A stretch of 64,000 nt of DNA, from positions 806,001 through 870,000 of the forward strand of contig CAWIES010000002.1 in assembly GCA_963835215.1 (NCBI GenBank), in the 5' to 3' direction. Below are positions 53,107 to 62,651 of this stretch, piece after piece; positions within the stretch are counted from its first letter, which is position 1, and the number at the start of each line of letters is the position of its first letter. The notes under the pieces are model-generated. The model was not told the origin of the DNA and ran no database searches. It saw only the letters and a program-made list of their open reading frames with translations. This stretch comes from Roseiarcus sp963835215. GTDB taxonomy: Bacteria > Pseudomonadota > Alphaproteobacteria > Rhizobiales > Beijerinckiaceae. The position numbers and the translations under genes are program-made.

Positions 53107-54642
53107 ATGGGGATCGACATGACGGGAATTGGCCGAATGAACACCCACCGCTTCACGCGCTGGCTCACGCCGTCGATCGGTCTCGCTGCGGCGCTCATCG
53201 CCTATGCGCCTGAGGCCGCGTGGCCGGACGAAAAGCCTTTGAACGGCTCCTTCGCCGTCACGTCGGGACAGGTGGCAAAGTCGCTGCAAATCGGCGTCGG
53301 CCGATCGGTCATCGTCGACTTGCCGGAGGATGCGACCGAAATCTTCATCGGCGACCCGAAAGTCGCCAACGCTGTGGTGCGTTCGGCGCGCCGGCTCTAT
53401 GTCGCGGCGCTCGCCAACGGCCAGACGACGATTTTCGCCCTCGCCGCTGACGGGCGCAAGATCGCCGTCATCGACATCTCGGTCGGTCGCGACATTGCCG
53501 AGCTGCAGCAATTGCTCAACGTCGCGCTGCCGGGCAACGACATCTCCGTCAAGACGGTCGGCGATTCGGTCATCCTGATGGGCTCGGTCGCTTCGGCGGG
53601 CGAAGCGCAGAAGGCCCTCGACATCGCCAGCGGCTTCGTTGGCACCTCAGTGCTGGGCGGCGCGCCCAACGCCGCGGCAGGGCCGACAGGCGCGGGCGCG
53701 GCCGGCGCACAGGTCTCCATCACGTCTTCGGGAACGCCGTTAACCGGCAAGGTGATCAACTCGCTCACAATCCGCGGCCTCGATCAGGTCAGCTTGAAGG
53801 TGACAATCAGCGAAATCCGCCGCGACATCATCAAGCAGCTCGGCGTCAACATGGCCGGCGCGGGTTCCGGCGCAAGCAGTTTCTCGACGAACAATTTGTT
53901 CAGCGTCAACGCGACGTCGCCTTCGTCGGAGGGGACGCTCGGCTGGGTCACGGGCGGAATGCACCTCAGCGCGGAGTTGCAGGCGTTCGAGCGCCAGGGC
54001 GTCGCGCGCACCATCGCCGAACCGACGGTGACGGCGGTCTCGGGCGAGTCGGCCAAGTTCCTCGCCGGCGGCACAGTCCCAGTCTCCAACGGCGAGACCT
54101 GCACCGCCGGCGTCTGCAATCTGGGCTTCATTCAGCAGCCCTATGGCGTGACGCTGAACTTCACGCCGATCGTGCTGTCGCCCAATCGCATTCAGCTCCA
54201 TATCTCGACTGAAGTCACCGACATCGATGCATCGCACACCATCCTCGTCGCCAACACCTCGATCCCGGGCTTCCGCACCCGGAAGAACGAGACGACGGTC
54301 GAGCTGCCCTCGGGCGGGTCGATCGCTTCTGCCGGACTTATCTCCGACCAGACGCAGCAGGCGATCGACGGCGTCCCCGGCCTCATGAACCTGCCGATTC
54401 TCGGCACGTTGTTCCGTTCGCGCGACTATCTGAGGGAGCAGACGGAGCTGGTGATCATCGTCACGCCTTACATCGTCCACGCGGTCGATCCCAATGAAGC
54501 GATCCGTCCCGACGAGAACTTCAACGACGCCAGCGATCCGCAGACCTGGCTGCTCGGCCGGGTCAACCGCATCTACTCGAGCGCTCGCGCTCTGCAGCCG
54601 ATGCCTGGCTATTCCGGCCGGGTGGGATTCATCACCGATTGA
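53107..54642 (+). CDS. cpaC: Tad secretin CpaC (RcpA)
   Basis: 511 residues. Signal peptide, then the pilus assembly N-terminal domain (VGRSVIVDLPEDATEIFIGD, TTIFALAADGRKIAVIDISV) and a BON-like segment (VKTVGDSVILMGSVASAGEA). The secretin core follows: LTIRGLDQVSLKVTISEIRR, AEPTVTAVSGESAKFLAGGT, and GLISDQTQQAIDGVPGLMNL with PILGTLFRSRD. It forms the outer-membrane ring for the Tad pilus. Confidence 0.95.
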   Translation: MGIDMTGIGRMNTHRFTRWLTPSIGLAAALIAYAPEAAWPDEKPLNGSFAVTSGQVAKSLQIGVGRSVIVDLPEDATEIFIGDPKVANAVVRSARRLYVAALANGQTTIFALAADGRKIAVIDISVGRDIAELQQLLNVALPGNDISVKTVGDSVILMGSVASAGEAQKALDIASGFVGTSVLGGAPNAAAGPTGAGAAGAQVSITSSGTPLTGKVINSLTIRGLDQVSLKVTISEIRRDIIKQLGVNMAGAGSGASSFSTNNLFSVNATSPSSEGTLGWVTGGMHLSAELQAFERQGVARTIAEPTVTAVSGESAKFLAGGTVPVSNGETCTAGVCNLGFIQQPYGVTLNFTPIVLSPNRIQLHISTEVTDIDASHTILVANTSIPGFRTRKNETTVELPSGGSIASAGLISDQTQQAIDGVPGLMNLPILGTLFRSRDYLREQTELVIIVTPYIVHAVDPNEAIRPDENFNDASDPQTWLLGRVNRIYSSARALQPMPGYSGRVGFITD

Positions 54643-54683
54643 CGCGAAAGCCCATGCCGACCTTCCCTAAGGAAAGCCCCCCA

Positions 54684-55418
54684 ATGTCGCCGCCGCTCAC
54701 ATACCGCTCTCCCGCCCGCTCGCTCAGCCTCGTCGCGCTCCTGTTGGCGGCTGCTGGTTCGCTCGCCGGCTGTGGAACCGACTATGCTTCCAATGACTCG
54801 GTTCCCGCTGGCGACTACCACCAGCGATTTCCGATCGTCGTCGGTGAGGCGCCAACAACGCTCGACGTCTATCCGAGCGGCGGTGGCGGACTCGACGCGC
54901 AGTCGATCGCCAACATCCACAGCTTCGCGGCGCGCTACCAGGCGCTGGGTTCCGGGCGGATCACCATTCTCGCTCCAGGAGGCGAGCGTGGCCCCAACGG
55001 GCACGCGATCGACCTGACCCGGCGTGCGCTCGCCGGCGCCGGACTGCGCGGCTACGTCGCCGTCGGCTCCTATCCTGCCCCTAGCGATCCGAACGCCGCC
55101 TCGCCGGTGCGACTGATCTTTCAGGGCCTGAAAGCGACGGTCGAGAAACCCTGCGGCCAGTGGCCGACCGATCTCGCCTCGGGCGGCTCGATCGGCGGCT
55201 GGAAGAACGACGAATATCCGAACTTCGGCTGCGCGACGCAGGCGACGCTCGCCGCTCAGGTCGCCGATCCGCGCGATCTCGTGCAGAGCCGCGCCACCGG
55301 CCCGGGCGACGTCCAGATGCGCCTCAGGGCGATTGGCGACGTGCGCAACGGCCAGGATCCGGGCACCGACTGGAAGACGAAGCTCACGGCGATCGGCCAA
55401 GTCGGATCGGGAGACTGA
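54684..55418 (+). CDS. cpaD: Tad pilus assembly lipoprotein CpaD
   Basis: 244 residues from ATG 54684, preceded by TAAGGAAAG. The lipobox LAGC follows a hydrophobic stretch (LVALLLAAAGS), so the mature protein is lipidated at Cys. CpaD-type segments are DYHQRFPIVVGEAPTTLDVY, GWKNDEYPNFGCATQATLAA and VADPRDLVQSR. It is an outer-membrane lipoprotein thought to support the secretin. The frame is open to 54639. cpaE starts 2 nt after its stop. Confidence 0.93.
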   Translation: MSPPLTYRSPARSLSLVALLLAAAGSLAGCGTDYASNDSVPAGDYHQRFPIVVGEAPTTLDVYPSGGGGLDAQSIANIHSFAARYQALGSGRITILAPGGERGPNGHAIDLTRRALAGAGLRGYVAVGSYPAPSDPNAASPVRLIFQGLKATVEKPCGQWPTDLASGGSIGGWKNDEYPNFGCATQATLAAQVADPRDLVQSRATGPGDVQMRLRAIGDVRNGQDPGTDWKTKLTAIGQVGSGD

Positions 55419-55420
55419 TC

Positions 55421-56695
55421 ATGCGCCAACAGGCAGCAGATGCGGTCGAGCCGGCCTCGGCCGCGCCGACAAACGTCATTCCGCAGATCGATCCGGTTCC
55501 CCGCGTCTCGATCCAGGCGTTTTGCGAGACGTCGGAAACCGCCGCCATCGTCCAGACGGCGATCGGCGACCGGCGCATGGCCAAGACTCACGTCAAACAG
55601 AACATGGGCGGCGCCACCGCGGCGGTCGAAGCCTATCGCAACGCGCCGACGCCCAACGTCATTGTCCTCGAAGCGTCGATCAATCGCGATCTGCTAGTCG
55701 AGCAACTCGACGAGCTCTCCAATTATTGCGACGCCGGCACCAAGGTCATCGTGCTCGGCCGGGTCAACGACATCGTCCTCTACCGCCAATTGATGGCGCG
55801 CGGGGTCAGCGAGTATCTGGTCGCCCCCTTCACCGCCGTCGAGTTCGTCCAGGCGGTCTCCAACCTGTTTCGGGTCCCGGGCGCCAAACCGCTTGGCCGC
55901 GTCATCGCCGTGATTGGCGCGAAAGGAGGCGTCGGCGCCTCGACCGTCGCGCACAATCTGTCGTGGGCGCTGTCGTCCGATCTTGAAATGCCGACCATCG
56001 TCGCCGACTTCGACCTCGGCTTCGGCACTGCCGGTCTCGACTACAACCAAGACCCGCCGCAAGGCGTGGCCGAGGCGGTGTTCGCGCCCGAGCGCGTCGA
56101 CGCGACGCTGGTCGACCGGTTGCTCTCCAAATGCGGCGAGCATCTCCATCTGCTGGCGGCGCCCGCGACGCTCGATCGCGTCTACGATTTCGCCGAGACG
56201 TCGTTCGACTCGGTTGTCGACACGATGCGCGCGGCGGCGCCCTGGATCGTGCTCGACTTGCCCCACGCCTGGACCGCATGGACGCGGCGAATGCTGATCG
56301 GCGCCGACGAAGTCATCATCGTTGCGGCCCCCGATCTCGCCAATCTGCGCAACGCCAAGAACATCATGGACATGATTCGCGGCTCGCGTCCCAACGACTA
56401 CCCGCCGCGCCTGATCGTCAACGGGATGGGCATGGCCAAACGGCCGGAAATCTCGCTCGCCGACTTCGCCAAAACCGTCGAGGCCGAGCCGCTCGCAGTC
56501 ATTCCGCACGACGCCAAGCTGTTCGGCGCCGCAGCCAACAACGGTCAGATGATCGCCGAGATCGAGCCGAAGGGAAAGACCGCTGAAGCGTTCAGCGATC
56601 TCGCCGCGAGACTCGCCGGGCGCACCGAGGCGCGTAGCGCAAAGCGTGGCCTGTTCGATCCGTTTCTGGCCAAGCTGATGGGGAAGACCGGCTAA
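55421..56695 (+). CDS. cpaE: CpaE (TadZ) ParA-like pilus localisation ATPase
   Basis: 424 residues. A receiver-like N-terminal domain (NVIVLEASINRDLLVEQLDE) precedes a MinD/ParA-type ATPase with the P-loop GAKGGVGASTVAHNL. A usual KT pair is replaced by AS, as often in TadZ, so ATP hydrolysis may be weak. IVLDLPHAWTAWTRR and GADEVIIVAAPDLANLRNAK follow. CpaE places the pilus machine at the cell pole in Caulobacter. It precedes cpaF by 53 nt. Confidence 0.93.
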   Translation: MRQQAADAVEPASAAPTNVIPQIDPVPRVSIQAFCETSETAAIVQTAIGDRRMAKTHVKQNMGGATAAVEAYRNAPTPNVIVLEASINRDLLVEQLDELSNYCDAGTKVIVLGRVNDIVLYRQLMARGVSEYLVAPFTAVEFVQAVSNLFRVPGAKPLGRVIAVIGAKGGVGASTVAHNLSWALSSDLEMPTIVADFDLGFGTAGLDYNQDPPQGVAEAVFAPERVDATLVDRLLSKCGEHLHLLAAPATLDRVYDFAETSFDSVVDTMRAAAPWIVLDLPHAWTAWTRRMLIGADEVIIVAAPDLANLRNAKNIMDMIRGSRPNDYPPRLIVNGMGMAKRPEISLADFAKTVEAEPLAVIPHDAKLFGAAANNGQMIAEIEPKGKTAEAFSDLAARLAGRTEARSAKRGLFDPFLAKLMGKTG

Positions 56696-56748
56696 TCGCC
56701 GCCGCACGCCGCGCCGGCGGAGCGGATCGCTGACGCAGGAAAAAAGAG

Positions 56749-58176
56749 ATGTTCGGTAAGCGTTCCAATCCCGGACTGAGCCCGACGCCCGCGGCCGCCC
56801 CCGTTGTCGCGGCGGCGCCCATGCGCGTCGAAGCGCCCAAGCCGGTCGCCGCGCCCGAAATCTCCGCGCCCGCTCAGCCGGATCGCCGCTCGGACGGCTA
56901 CTTCCAAACCAAGTCGATGATCTTCGGCGCGCTGATCGAGGCGATCGACCTCGCGGCGCTGGCCAAGCTCGATCCCGAAAGCGCGCGCGAGGAAATCCGC
57001 GACATCGTCCACGAGATCGTGGCGATCAAGAACCTTGTCCTGTCGATCTCCGAGCAGGAAGATCTGCTCGACGACATCTGCAACGACGTGCTCGGCTATG
57101 GCCCGCTCGAGCCGCTGCTCGCGCGCGACGACATCTCCGACATCATGGTCAACGGGCCGGATCGCTGCTTCATCGAAGTCGCCGGCAAGATTCAGCTCAC
57201 CAACGTCCGCTTTCGCGACAGCGGCCAGTTGATGAACATCTGCCAGCGCATCGTCAGTCAGGTCGGCCGCCGTGTCGATGAAGCCTCGCCAATCTGCGAC
57301 GCGCGCCTGATGGACGGCTCGCGCGTCAACGTCATCGCCCCGCCGCTGGCGATCGACGGCGCCGCATTGACCATCCGCAAGTTCAAAAAGGACAAGTTGA
57401 CGCTCGACCAACTCGTGCGCTTTGGTTCGATCTCGCCCGCCGGCGCGGAAATCCTCAAGATCATCGGCCGCGTCCGCTGCAACGTCATCATTTCGGGCGG
57501 CACCGGCTCGGGCAAGACGACGCTGCTCAATTGCATGACCAATTACATCGAGCCCGACGAGCGCGTCATCACTTGCGAAGACGCGGCCGAGTTGCAGCTC
57601 CAGCAGCCCCACGTGGTGCGGCTGGAGACGCGCCCGCCCAACCTCGAGGGTGTGGGCCAGGTGACGATGCGCGATCTCGTCAAGAACTGCCTGCGTATGC
57701 GCCCCGAGCGGATCATCGTCGGCGAAGTGCGCGGACCCGAAGCGTTCGATCTGTTGCAGGCGATGAACACCGGCCACGACGGGTCGATGGGCACGCTGCA
57801 CGCCAACTCGCCGCGCGAGGCGCTCAGCCGTATTAAATCGATGATCACGATGGGCGGCTACTCGCTGCCCTCGCGCACCATCCGTGAAATGGTCGTCTCC
57901 TCGGTCGACGTCATCATCCAGGCCGCGCGCCTGCGCGATGGTTCGCGCCGCATCACCCACGTCTCCGAGGTGATGGGGATGGAAGGCGACGTCATCATCA
58001 CTCAGGACCTGTTCGTTTACGAGATTCTCGGCGAGGACGCGCAGGGCAAGCTCAAGGGCCGCCACCGTTCGACCGGCATCGGCCGGCCGCGCTTCTGGGA
58101 CCGGGCGCGTTATTTCGGCGAGGAGCAGCGATTGGCGGCAGCACTCAATTCCTCCGAAGTCCAGGAAGAAAAGTAA
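56749..58176 (+). CDS. cpaF: Tad pilus assembly ATPase CpaF (TadA)
   Basis: 475 residues of the type II/IV secretion ATPase family. Ala/Pro-rich N-terminus, then LLDDICNDVLGYGPLEPLLA and DISDIMVNGPD. Walker A is GGTGSGKTTLLN; the Asp box is ERVITCEDAAELQL; Walker B is RPERIIVGEVRGPEAFDLLQ; the His box is GHDGSMGTLHANSP. It powers pilus extension. All motifs are intact. Confidence 0.97.
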   Translation: MFGKRSNPGLSPTPAAAPVVAAAPMRVEAPKPVAAPEISAPAQPDRRSDGYFQTKSMIFGALIEAIDLAALAKLDPESAREEIRDIVHEIVAIKNLVLSISEQEDLLDDICNDVLGYGPLEPLLARDDISDIMVNGPDRCFIEVAGKIQLTNVRFRDSGQLMNICQRIVSQVGRRVDEASPICDARLMDGSRVNVIAPPLAIDGAALTIRKFKKDKLTLDQLVRFGSISPAGAEILKIIGRVRCNVIISGGTGSGKTTLLNCMTNYIEPDERVITCEDAAELQLQQPHVVRLETRPPNLEGVGQVTMRDLVKNCLRMRPERIIVGEVRGPEAFDLLQAMNTGHDGSMGTLHANSPREALSRIKSMITMGGYSLPSRTIREMVVSSVDVIIQAARLRDGSRRITHVSEVMGMEGDVIITQDLFVYEILGEDAQGKLKGRHRSTGIGRPRFWDRARYFGEEQRLAAALNSSEVQEEK

Positions 58177-58199
58177 GCGTTCGAGGCTAGGGCAAAGCG

Positions 58200-59156
58200 A
58201 TGGTCAACAACACACTTCTCGCGGCGGGCCTCGCCATTATCTCGATGGGGGGGCTCGCCTTCGTGTTCTCCGGCGGCAATGCGCGCGCCGAGGGCCGCCG
58301 CGCGTTGGTCGCCAAGCCCGAGCAGAAGGTGAACGTCGCCGCCGATCGCGCCGCCAAAAAGAAACAGATGTCGGACAGCCTGAAAAGTCTAGAAAAGAAA
58401 TCTCAGCGCAAGGGTCCCGATCTCGCCGGCCGCATCGAGCAAGCCGGCCTGCCGATAAACGCCCGGCAGTTCATCATGATCTCGGTCGGGGCCGGCGTCG
58501 CGGTCGCCGGCTTCATCTTCTTCAAGTCCGAGAGTTTTCTGATGGCGGGCTTGTTCGGCGTGATGGCGGGGCTCGGCCTGCCCAACCTCGTGCTGTCGCG
58601 ATTGCGGGCGCGGCGCATCAACAAATTCATCGACCTCTTTCCCAACGCGCTGGACATCATCGTGCGCGGCGTCAAGGCCGGCCTGCCGCTCGGCGACACC
58701 CTGCGCATCGTCGCCAACGAGAGCCCGGAACCGCTGCGCGGCGAGTTTCGCAAACTTGTCGAGTCGGTGGCGCTCGGCATGCCGCTCAACGAAGCTGCCG
58801 AGAAAATGGCCGAGCGCGTGCCGGTCAGCGAGACGAATTTCTTCTCGATCGTGATCGGCATTCAGCTCAAGGCGGGCGGCAACCTGTCCGAAGCGATCGG
58901 CAATCTGTCGCGCACGCTGCGCGAGCGCAAGAAGATGAAGGGCAAGATCAAGGCGATGGCGATGGAGGCGAAAGCTTCGGCGGGGATCATCGGCGCGGTG
59001 CCATTCATCGTCACCTTCCTGCTCTATATGTCCTCGCCCAAATACATCAGCTTGCTTTGGCTGACTCAACACGGCCGCGTCGTCGCCGCGATCGCCTGTT
59101 TTTGGATGAGCATCGGCATCGTGATGATGCGCAAGATGATCAAGTTCGACTTTTAA
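58200..59156 (+). CDS. tadB: Tad inner-membrane platform protein TadB (CpaG)
   Basis: 318 residues. N-terminal helix (LLAAGLAIISMGGLAFVFSG), a charged region with AAKKKQMSDSLKSLEKKSQR, and a T2SSF domain at about 150-270 (FIDLFPNALDIIVRGVKAGL, GIQLKAGGNLSEAIGNLSRT) with C-terminal membrane helices. Together with TadC it forms the platform that contacts CpaF. It follows cpaF by 23 nt. Confidence 0.94.
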   Translation: MVNNTLLAAGLAIISMGGLAFVFSGGNARAEGRRALVAKPEQKVNVAADRAAKKKQMSDSLKSLEKKSQRKGPDLAGRIEQAGLPINARQFIMISVGAGVAVAGFIFFKSESFLMAGLFGVMAGLGLPNLVLSRLRARRINKFIDLFPNALDIIVRGVKAGLPLGDTLRIVANESPEPLRGEFRKLVESVALGMPLNEAAEKMAERVPVSETNFFSIVIGIQLKAGGNLSEAIGNLSRTLRERKKMKGKIKAMAMEAKASAGIIGAVPFIVTFLLYMSSPKYISLLWLTQHGRVVAAIACFWMSIGIVMMRKMIKFDF

Positions 59157-59169
59157 GGGGAGCCAGGCA

Positions 59170-60147
59170 ATGCTCGATCTGGTCCTCGAAAAAATCGGCG
59201 ACCCGCACTTTATGGCACTGCTGCTCGCGGCGGTCGGCTGCGCGGCGACGACCTTCGCCGTCATCGTGCCGATGCTGGCGACCGACAATCTGGCGCGCCG
59301 CATCAAGGTGGTCGGCGACGAGCGCGAACGCATCCGCCAGCGCGAGCGCGAACGCATGTCGGCCAAAGAAAACAAGACGCCGCTGCGCGTTCGGCCGGGC
59401 ACGATGCTCAAGCAACTGGTCGATACGCTCAACCTAACGAGCTGGCTCAGCACCGAGACGGCCAAGGACACGCTCGCCAGGGCCGGCTTCCGCGGCGCCG
59501 GGGCGGAGTACGCCTTCGTCGCCGGCCGCCTGATCGCGCCGATCGCCTTTGCGATCCTAGCGGTGGTTTACATCTTCTTTATCGCCAATTGGCAACAGAC
59601 GTTGGTGATCAAGCTTGGCGCCGTGCTCGGCGCCGTCTATGCCGGCGTCAAGGCGCCAGAAATCTACCTGCGCAACGCCACAGGCAAGCGACAAAAGGGG
59701 ATCGAACGCGCCTATCCCAACACGCTCGATCTCATGTTGATCTGCGCCGAATCCGGCATGTCGATTGAGCACGCGGTGCGCAAGGTGAGCGGCGAAATCG
59801 GCATCGAGAGTGTCGAGATGGCCGAGGAGATGACGCTGCTCGCCGCCGAAATGTCCTATCTGCCGGACCGGCGCGCCGCCTTCGAGAACTTCAATACCCG
59901 CACTGGCCTCGAATCGATCCGCTCGCTGTCGACGGTGCTGATCCAGTCGGAGCGCTATGGCACGCCGCTGGGCGCGGCGCTCAGAGTGCTTAGCCAGGAA
60001 AGCCGCGATCAGCGCATGAACGCGGCCGAGAAAAAGGCCGCCGCGCTGCCCCCGACCCTGACCGTGCCAATGATCCTGTTCTTCCTGCCCGGACTGTTCG
60101 CGGCGATTCTCACGCCGGCGGCGATCCAGATCAACAACTGGAATTGA
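59170..60147 (+). CDS. tadC: Tad inner-membrane platform protein TadC (CpaH)
   Basis: 325 residues with an N-terminal helix (LLLAAVGCAATTFAVIVPML), two central helices (FVAGRLIAPIAFAILAVVYI) and a T2SSF domain (AYPNTLDLMLICAESGMSIE, SIRSLSTVLIQSERYGTPLG) ending in PTLTVPMILFFLPGLFAAIL. It is the last Tad gene in the window. TadD, TadE, TadF and TadG homologues do not follow, so they are absent or elsewhere. A short T run (GCGTTTTTTGC) comes about 40 nt after the stop. Confidence 0.94.
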   Translation: MLDLVLEKIGDPHFMALLLAAVGCAATTFAVIVPMLATDNLARRIKVVGDERERIRQRERERMSAKENKTPLRVRPGTMLKQLVDTLNLTSWLSTETAKDTLARAGFRGAGAEYAFVAGRLIAPIAFAILAVVYIFFIANWQQTLVIKLGAVLGAVYAGVKAPEIYLRNATGKRQKGIERAYPNTLDLMLICAESGMSIEHAVRKVSGEIGIESVEMAEEMTLLAAEMSYLPDRRAAFENFNTRTGLESIRSLSTVLIQSERYGTPLGAALRVLSQESRDQRMNAAEKKAAALPPTLTVPMILFFLPGLFAAILTPAAIQINNWN

Positions 60148-60231
60148 CCGACCAGCGCCGGAAATAGGCGACGGGCCGTAGGCGGGCGTTTTTTGCGTTG
60201 CGTGGGCCGGCGTGGCGAAGCATGATTCGCC

Positions 60232-62576
60232 ATGCGCCCTGAATCCTCGCCAACGCCGGTCTGGTCCGATCTGGATCCCTCTGAATCAGCGGGCCGAATT
60301 TCGGAACGCGCCGCCGCGGGCCTCGCGCCGCGCTATTTCACCGGCCTCAACGAAGAGCAGCGCCGCGCGGTCGAGGCGCTCGATGGGCCAGTGCTGGTGC
60401 TGGCGGGCGCCGGCGTCGGCAAGACGCGGGTGCTGACGACCCGCATCGCCCACATCATCGGCTCCGGCCGCGCCCGGCCGCATGAAATCCTCGCCGTCAC
60501 CTTCACCAACAAGGCCGCGCGCGAGATGCGCGAGCGCGTCGGGCTGCTGACTGGCGTCGCTGACGGCCTGCCCTGGCTCGGCACGTTCCACGCGGTCGGC
60601 GCCAAGGTGTTGCGACGGCACGCCGAGCTGGTCGGCTTGAAGTCGAACTTCACCATCCTCGACACCGACGACCAGCTACGCCTGCTCAAACAGATCCTCA
60701 GTCGCCGAAAACATCGACGACAAGCGCTGGCCGCCGCGCGCGCTGGCGGGGCTGATCGACGGCTGGAAGAACCGCGGCCTCGACCCCGCTCACGCGCCGG
60801 CCGAGCGAGGCGGGCGGCTTCGCCAACGGCCGCGGCGCGGCGCTCTACCGCGCCTATCAGGACCGGCTGAAGTCGCTCAACGCCGTCGATTTCGGCGATC
60901 TTTTGCTCGAGGGCCTGCGCCTGTTTCGCGAACGGGCGGACATTCTTGCCGACTATCAACGGCGCTGGCGCTATCTGCTGGTCGACGAATACCAGGACAC
61001 CAACGTCGTGCAATACCTGTGGCTGCGCCTGATCGCGCAAGGCCATCGCAATCTGTGCTGCGTCGGCGACGACGATCAGTCGATCTACGGTTGGCGCGGC
61101 GCCGAGGTCGACAACATTCTGCGCTTCGAGCACGATTTTCCCGGCGCGACGGTGATCCGGCTCGAGCGCAATTATCGCTCGGGCGGCCATATCCTCGCGG
61201 TCGCCGCCGGGCTGATCGCGCACAATCGCAATCGTCTGGGCAAAACGCTCTACACCAGCGCCGGCATGGGCGAGAAGCCTACCGTCGGCGGCGTGTGGGA
61301 CAGCCAGGAGGAAGCGCGGGTCGTCGGCGACGAGATCGAAGCGGCGCAGCGCGCCGGCACGTCGCTCAGCGAAATGGCGATCCTGGTGCGCGCCTCGTTC
61401 CAGATGCGCGAATTCGAGGAGCGCTTCATCGCGCTGGGAATTCCCTACCGGGTGATCGGCGGCCCGCGCTTTTACGAGCGGGCGGAAATCCGCGACGCGC
61501 TCGCCTATTTGCGTTGCGTCGTTCAGCCCGACGACGATCTCGCCTTCGAGCGCATCTACAACACTCCGCGCCGGGGCCTGGGCGAAGCGACGCTCAACGT
61601 GCTGCACGCCTATCGCCGCCGCGCCGGCGTGTCGCTGACCGGGGCGGCGCGAGCGCTGATCGAATCCGAGGAGCTCAAGGCCCGGCCACGGCAGATCCTG
61701 CGCGATCTTTTGCGCGACTTCGATCGTTGGGCGGGGCAGGTCGACAACGCCCCGCATGATGAGCTCGCGCAGACCATTCTCGAAGAGAGTGGGCTGATCG
61801 ACATGTGGAAGGCGGAGCGCACCGCCGACGCGGAAGGGCGGCTGGAAAACCTCAAGGAGCTCACCCGCTCAATGAGCGAGTTTCCCAGCCTCGCCGCCTT
61901 CCTCGAGCACGTCTCGCTGGTGATGGAGGCGGACAGCGGCCAGGGCGAAGATCGCGTGTCGATCATGACGCTGCACGGCGCCAAGGGGTTGGAGTTCGAC
62001 ATTGTCTTTCTTCCCGGTTGGGAGGAGGGCCTGTTCCCCCATCAACGCGCGCTCGACGAAGATGGCCGCGCCGGGCTCGAGGAGGAGCGTCGTCTCGCCT
62101 ATGTCGGACTGACCCGCGCGCGGCGCGCGGCGAAGATTTATTTTGCCGCCAATCGCCGCGTGCGCGGCCTATGGCAGAGCGCGGCGCCCTCGCGCTTCAT
62201 CGACGAGCTGCCGCCCGAAAATGTCGAGGTGGTCGCCTCGAGCGCGGCCGCGGCGGAGGTCTATCCGACCTCGCGCTTCGAACGCGACGCAGCTTTCACT
62301 TCGCGCTACGAGACGCCCGGCTGGCGGCGCGCCCAGGCCAATACGCAGGCCAACGCCAACGCAGGCCGCGCGAGCGCCGCGCCGCCGCGCGTCATCGACG
62401 GCAGCGTCGTCGCGCGCTCTGGCCCGTCGGTTCGTTTCGCCGTCGGCCAGCGCGTGTTTCACGTCAAGTTCGGCAACGGCGACGTCGCCGCAGTCGACGG
62501 CGCCAAGCTGACGGTCGAGTTCGATCGCGCTGGACGCAAGATGGTGCTCGACAGTTTTGTCGAGCCGGTGGGGTGA
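60232..62576 (+). CDS. uvrD: UvrD/PcrA-type DNA helicase, two frameshifts
   Basis: A superfamily 1A 3'-5' helicase. Q motif LNEEQRRAVEAL, Walker A GAGVGKTR, motif Ia TFTNKAAREMRERV, Walker B LLVDEYQDTN, motif III GDDDQSIYGWRGA, motif V MTLHGAKGLEFDIVFLPGWE, motif VI YVGLTRARRAAKIYFA. The frame breaks near 60702 and 60805; deleting one base at each restores AENIDDKRWPPRALAGLIDG and SEAGGFANGRGAALYRAYQD, for about 780 residues. The C-terminus (VFHVKFGNGDVAAVDGAKLT) is the RNA-polymerase-binding Tudor-like domain. It acts in nucleotide excision and mismatch repair. Confidence 0.93.
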
Positions 62577-62592
62577 GTTCAGCGACTAAAGT

Positions 62593-62623
62593 CGTCATGG
62601 CCGGGTCAAGCCCGGCCATGACG
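62593..62623. repeat. minimal type A palindromic repeat
   Basis: CGTCATGGCCGGGTCAAGCC followed by CGGCCATGACG is a 31-nt near-perfect palindrome, the single-arm form of the unit at 19713-19818. It lies between the convergent uvrD and ilvE genes and could serve as a shared transcript end. Confidence 0.8.
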
Positions 62624-62651
62624 CGGCGCAGGGCGGTAGGCGGCCGTTGAC

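Noticed and set aside
56692..58065. 457-codon minus-strand frame opposite cpaF
   Set aside because: Antisense to CpaF whose motifs are all intact; composition is His/Asp/Arg-rich shadow sequence.
62454..62470. TGTTTCACGTCAAG in uvrD resembling parS
   Set aside because: The second half-site is broken at two positions; it encodes the conserved VFHVKF peptide and is explained by protein coding.
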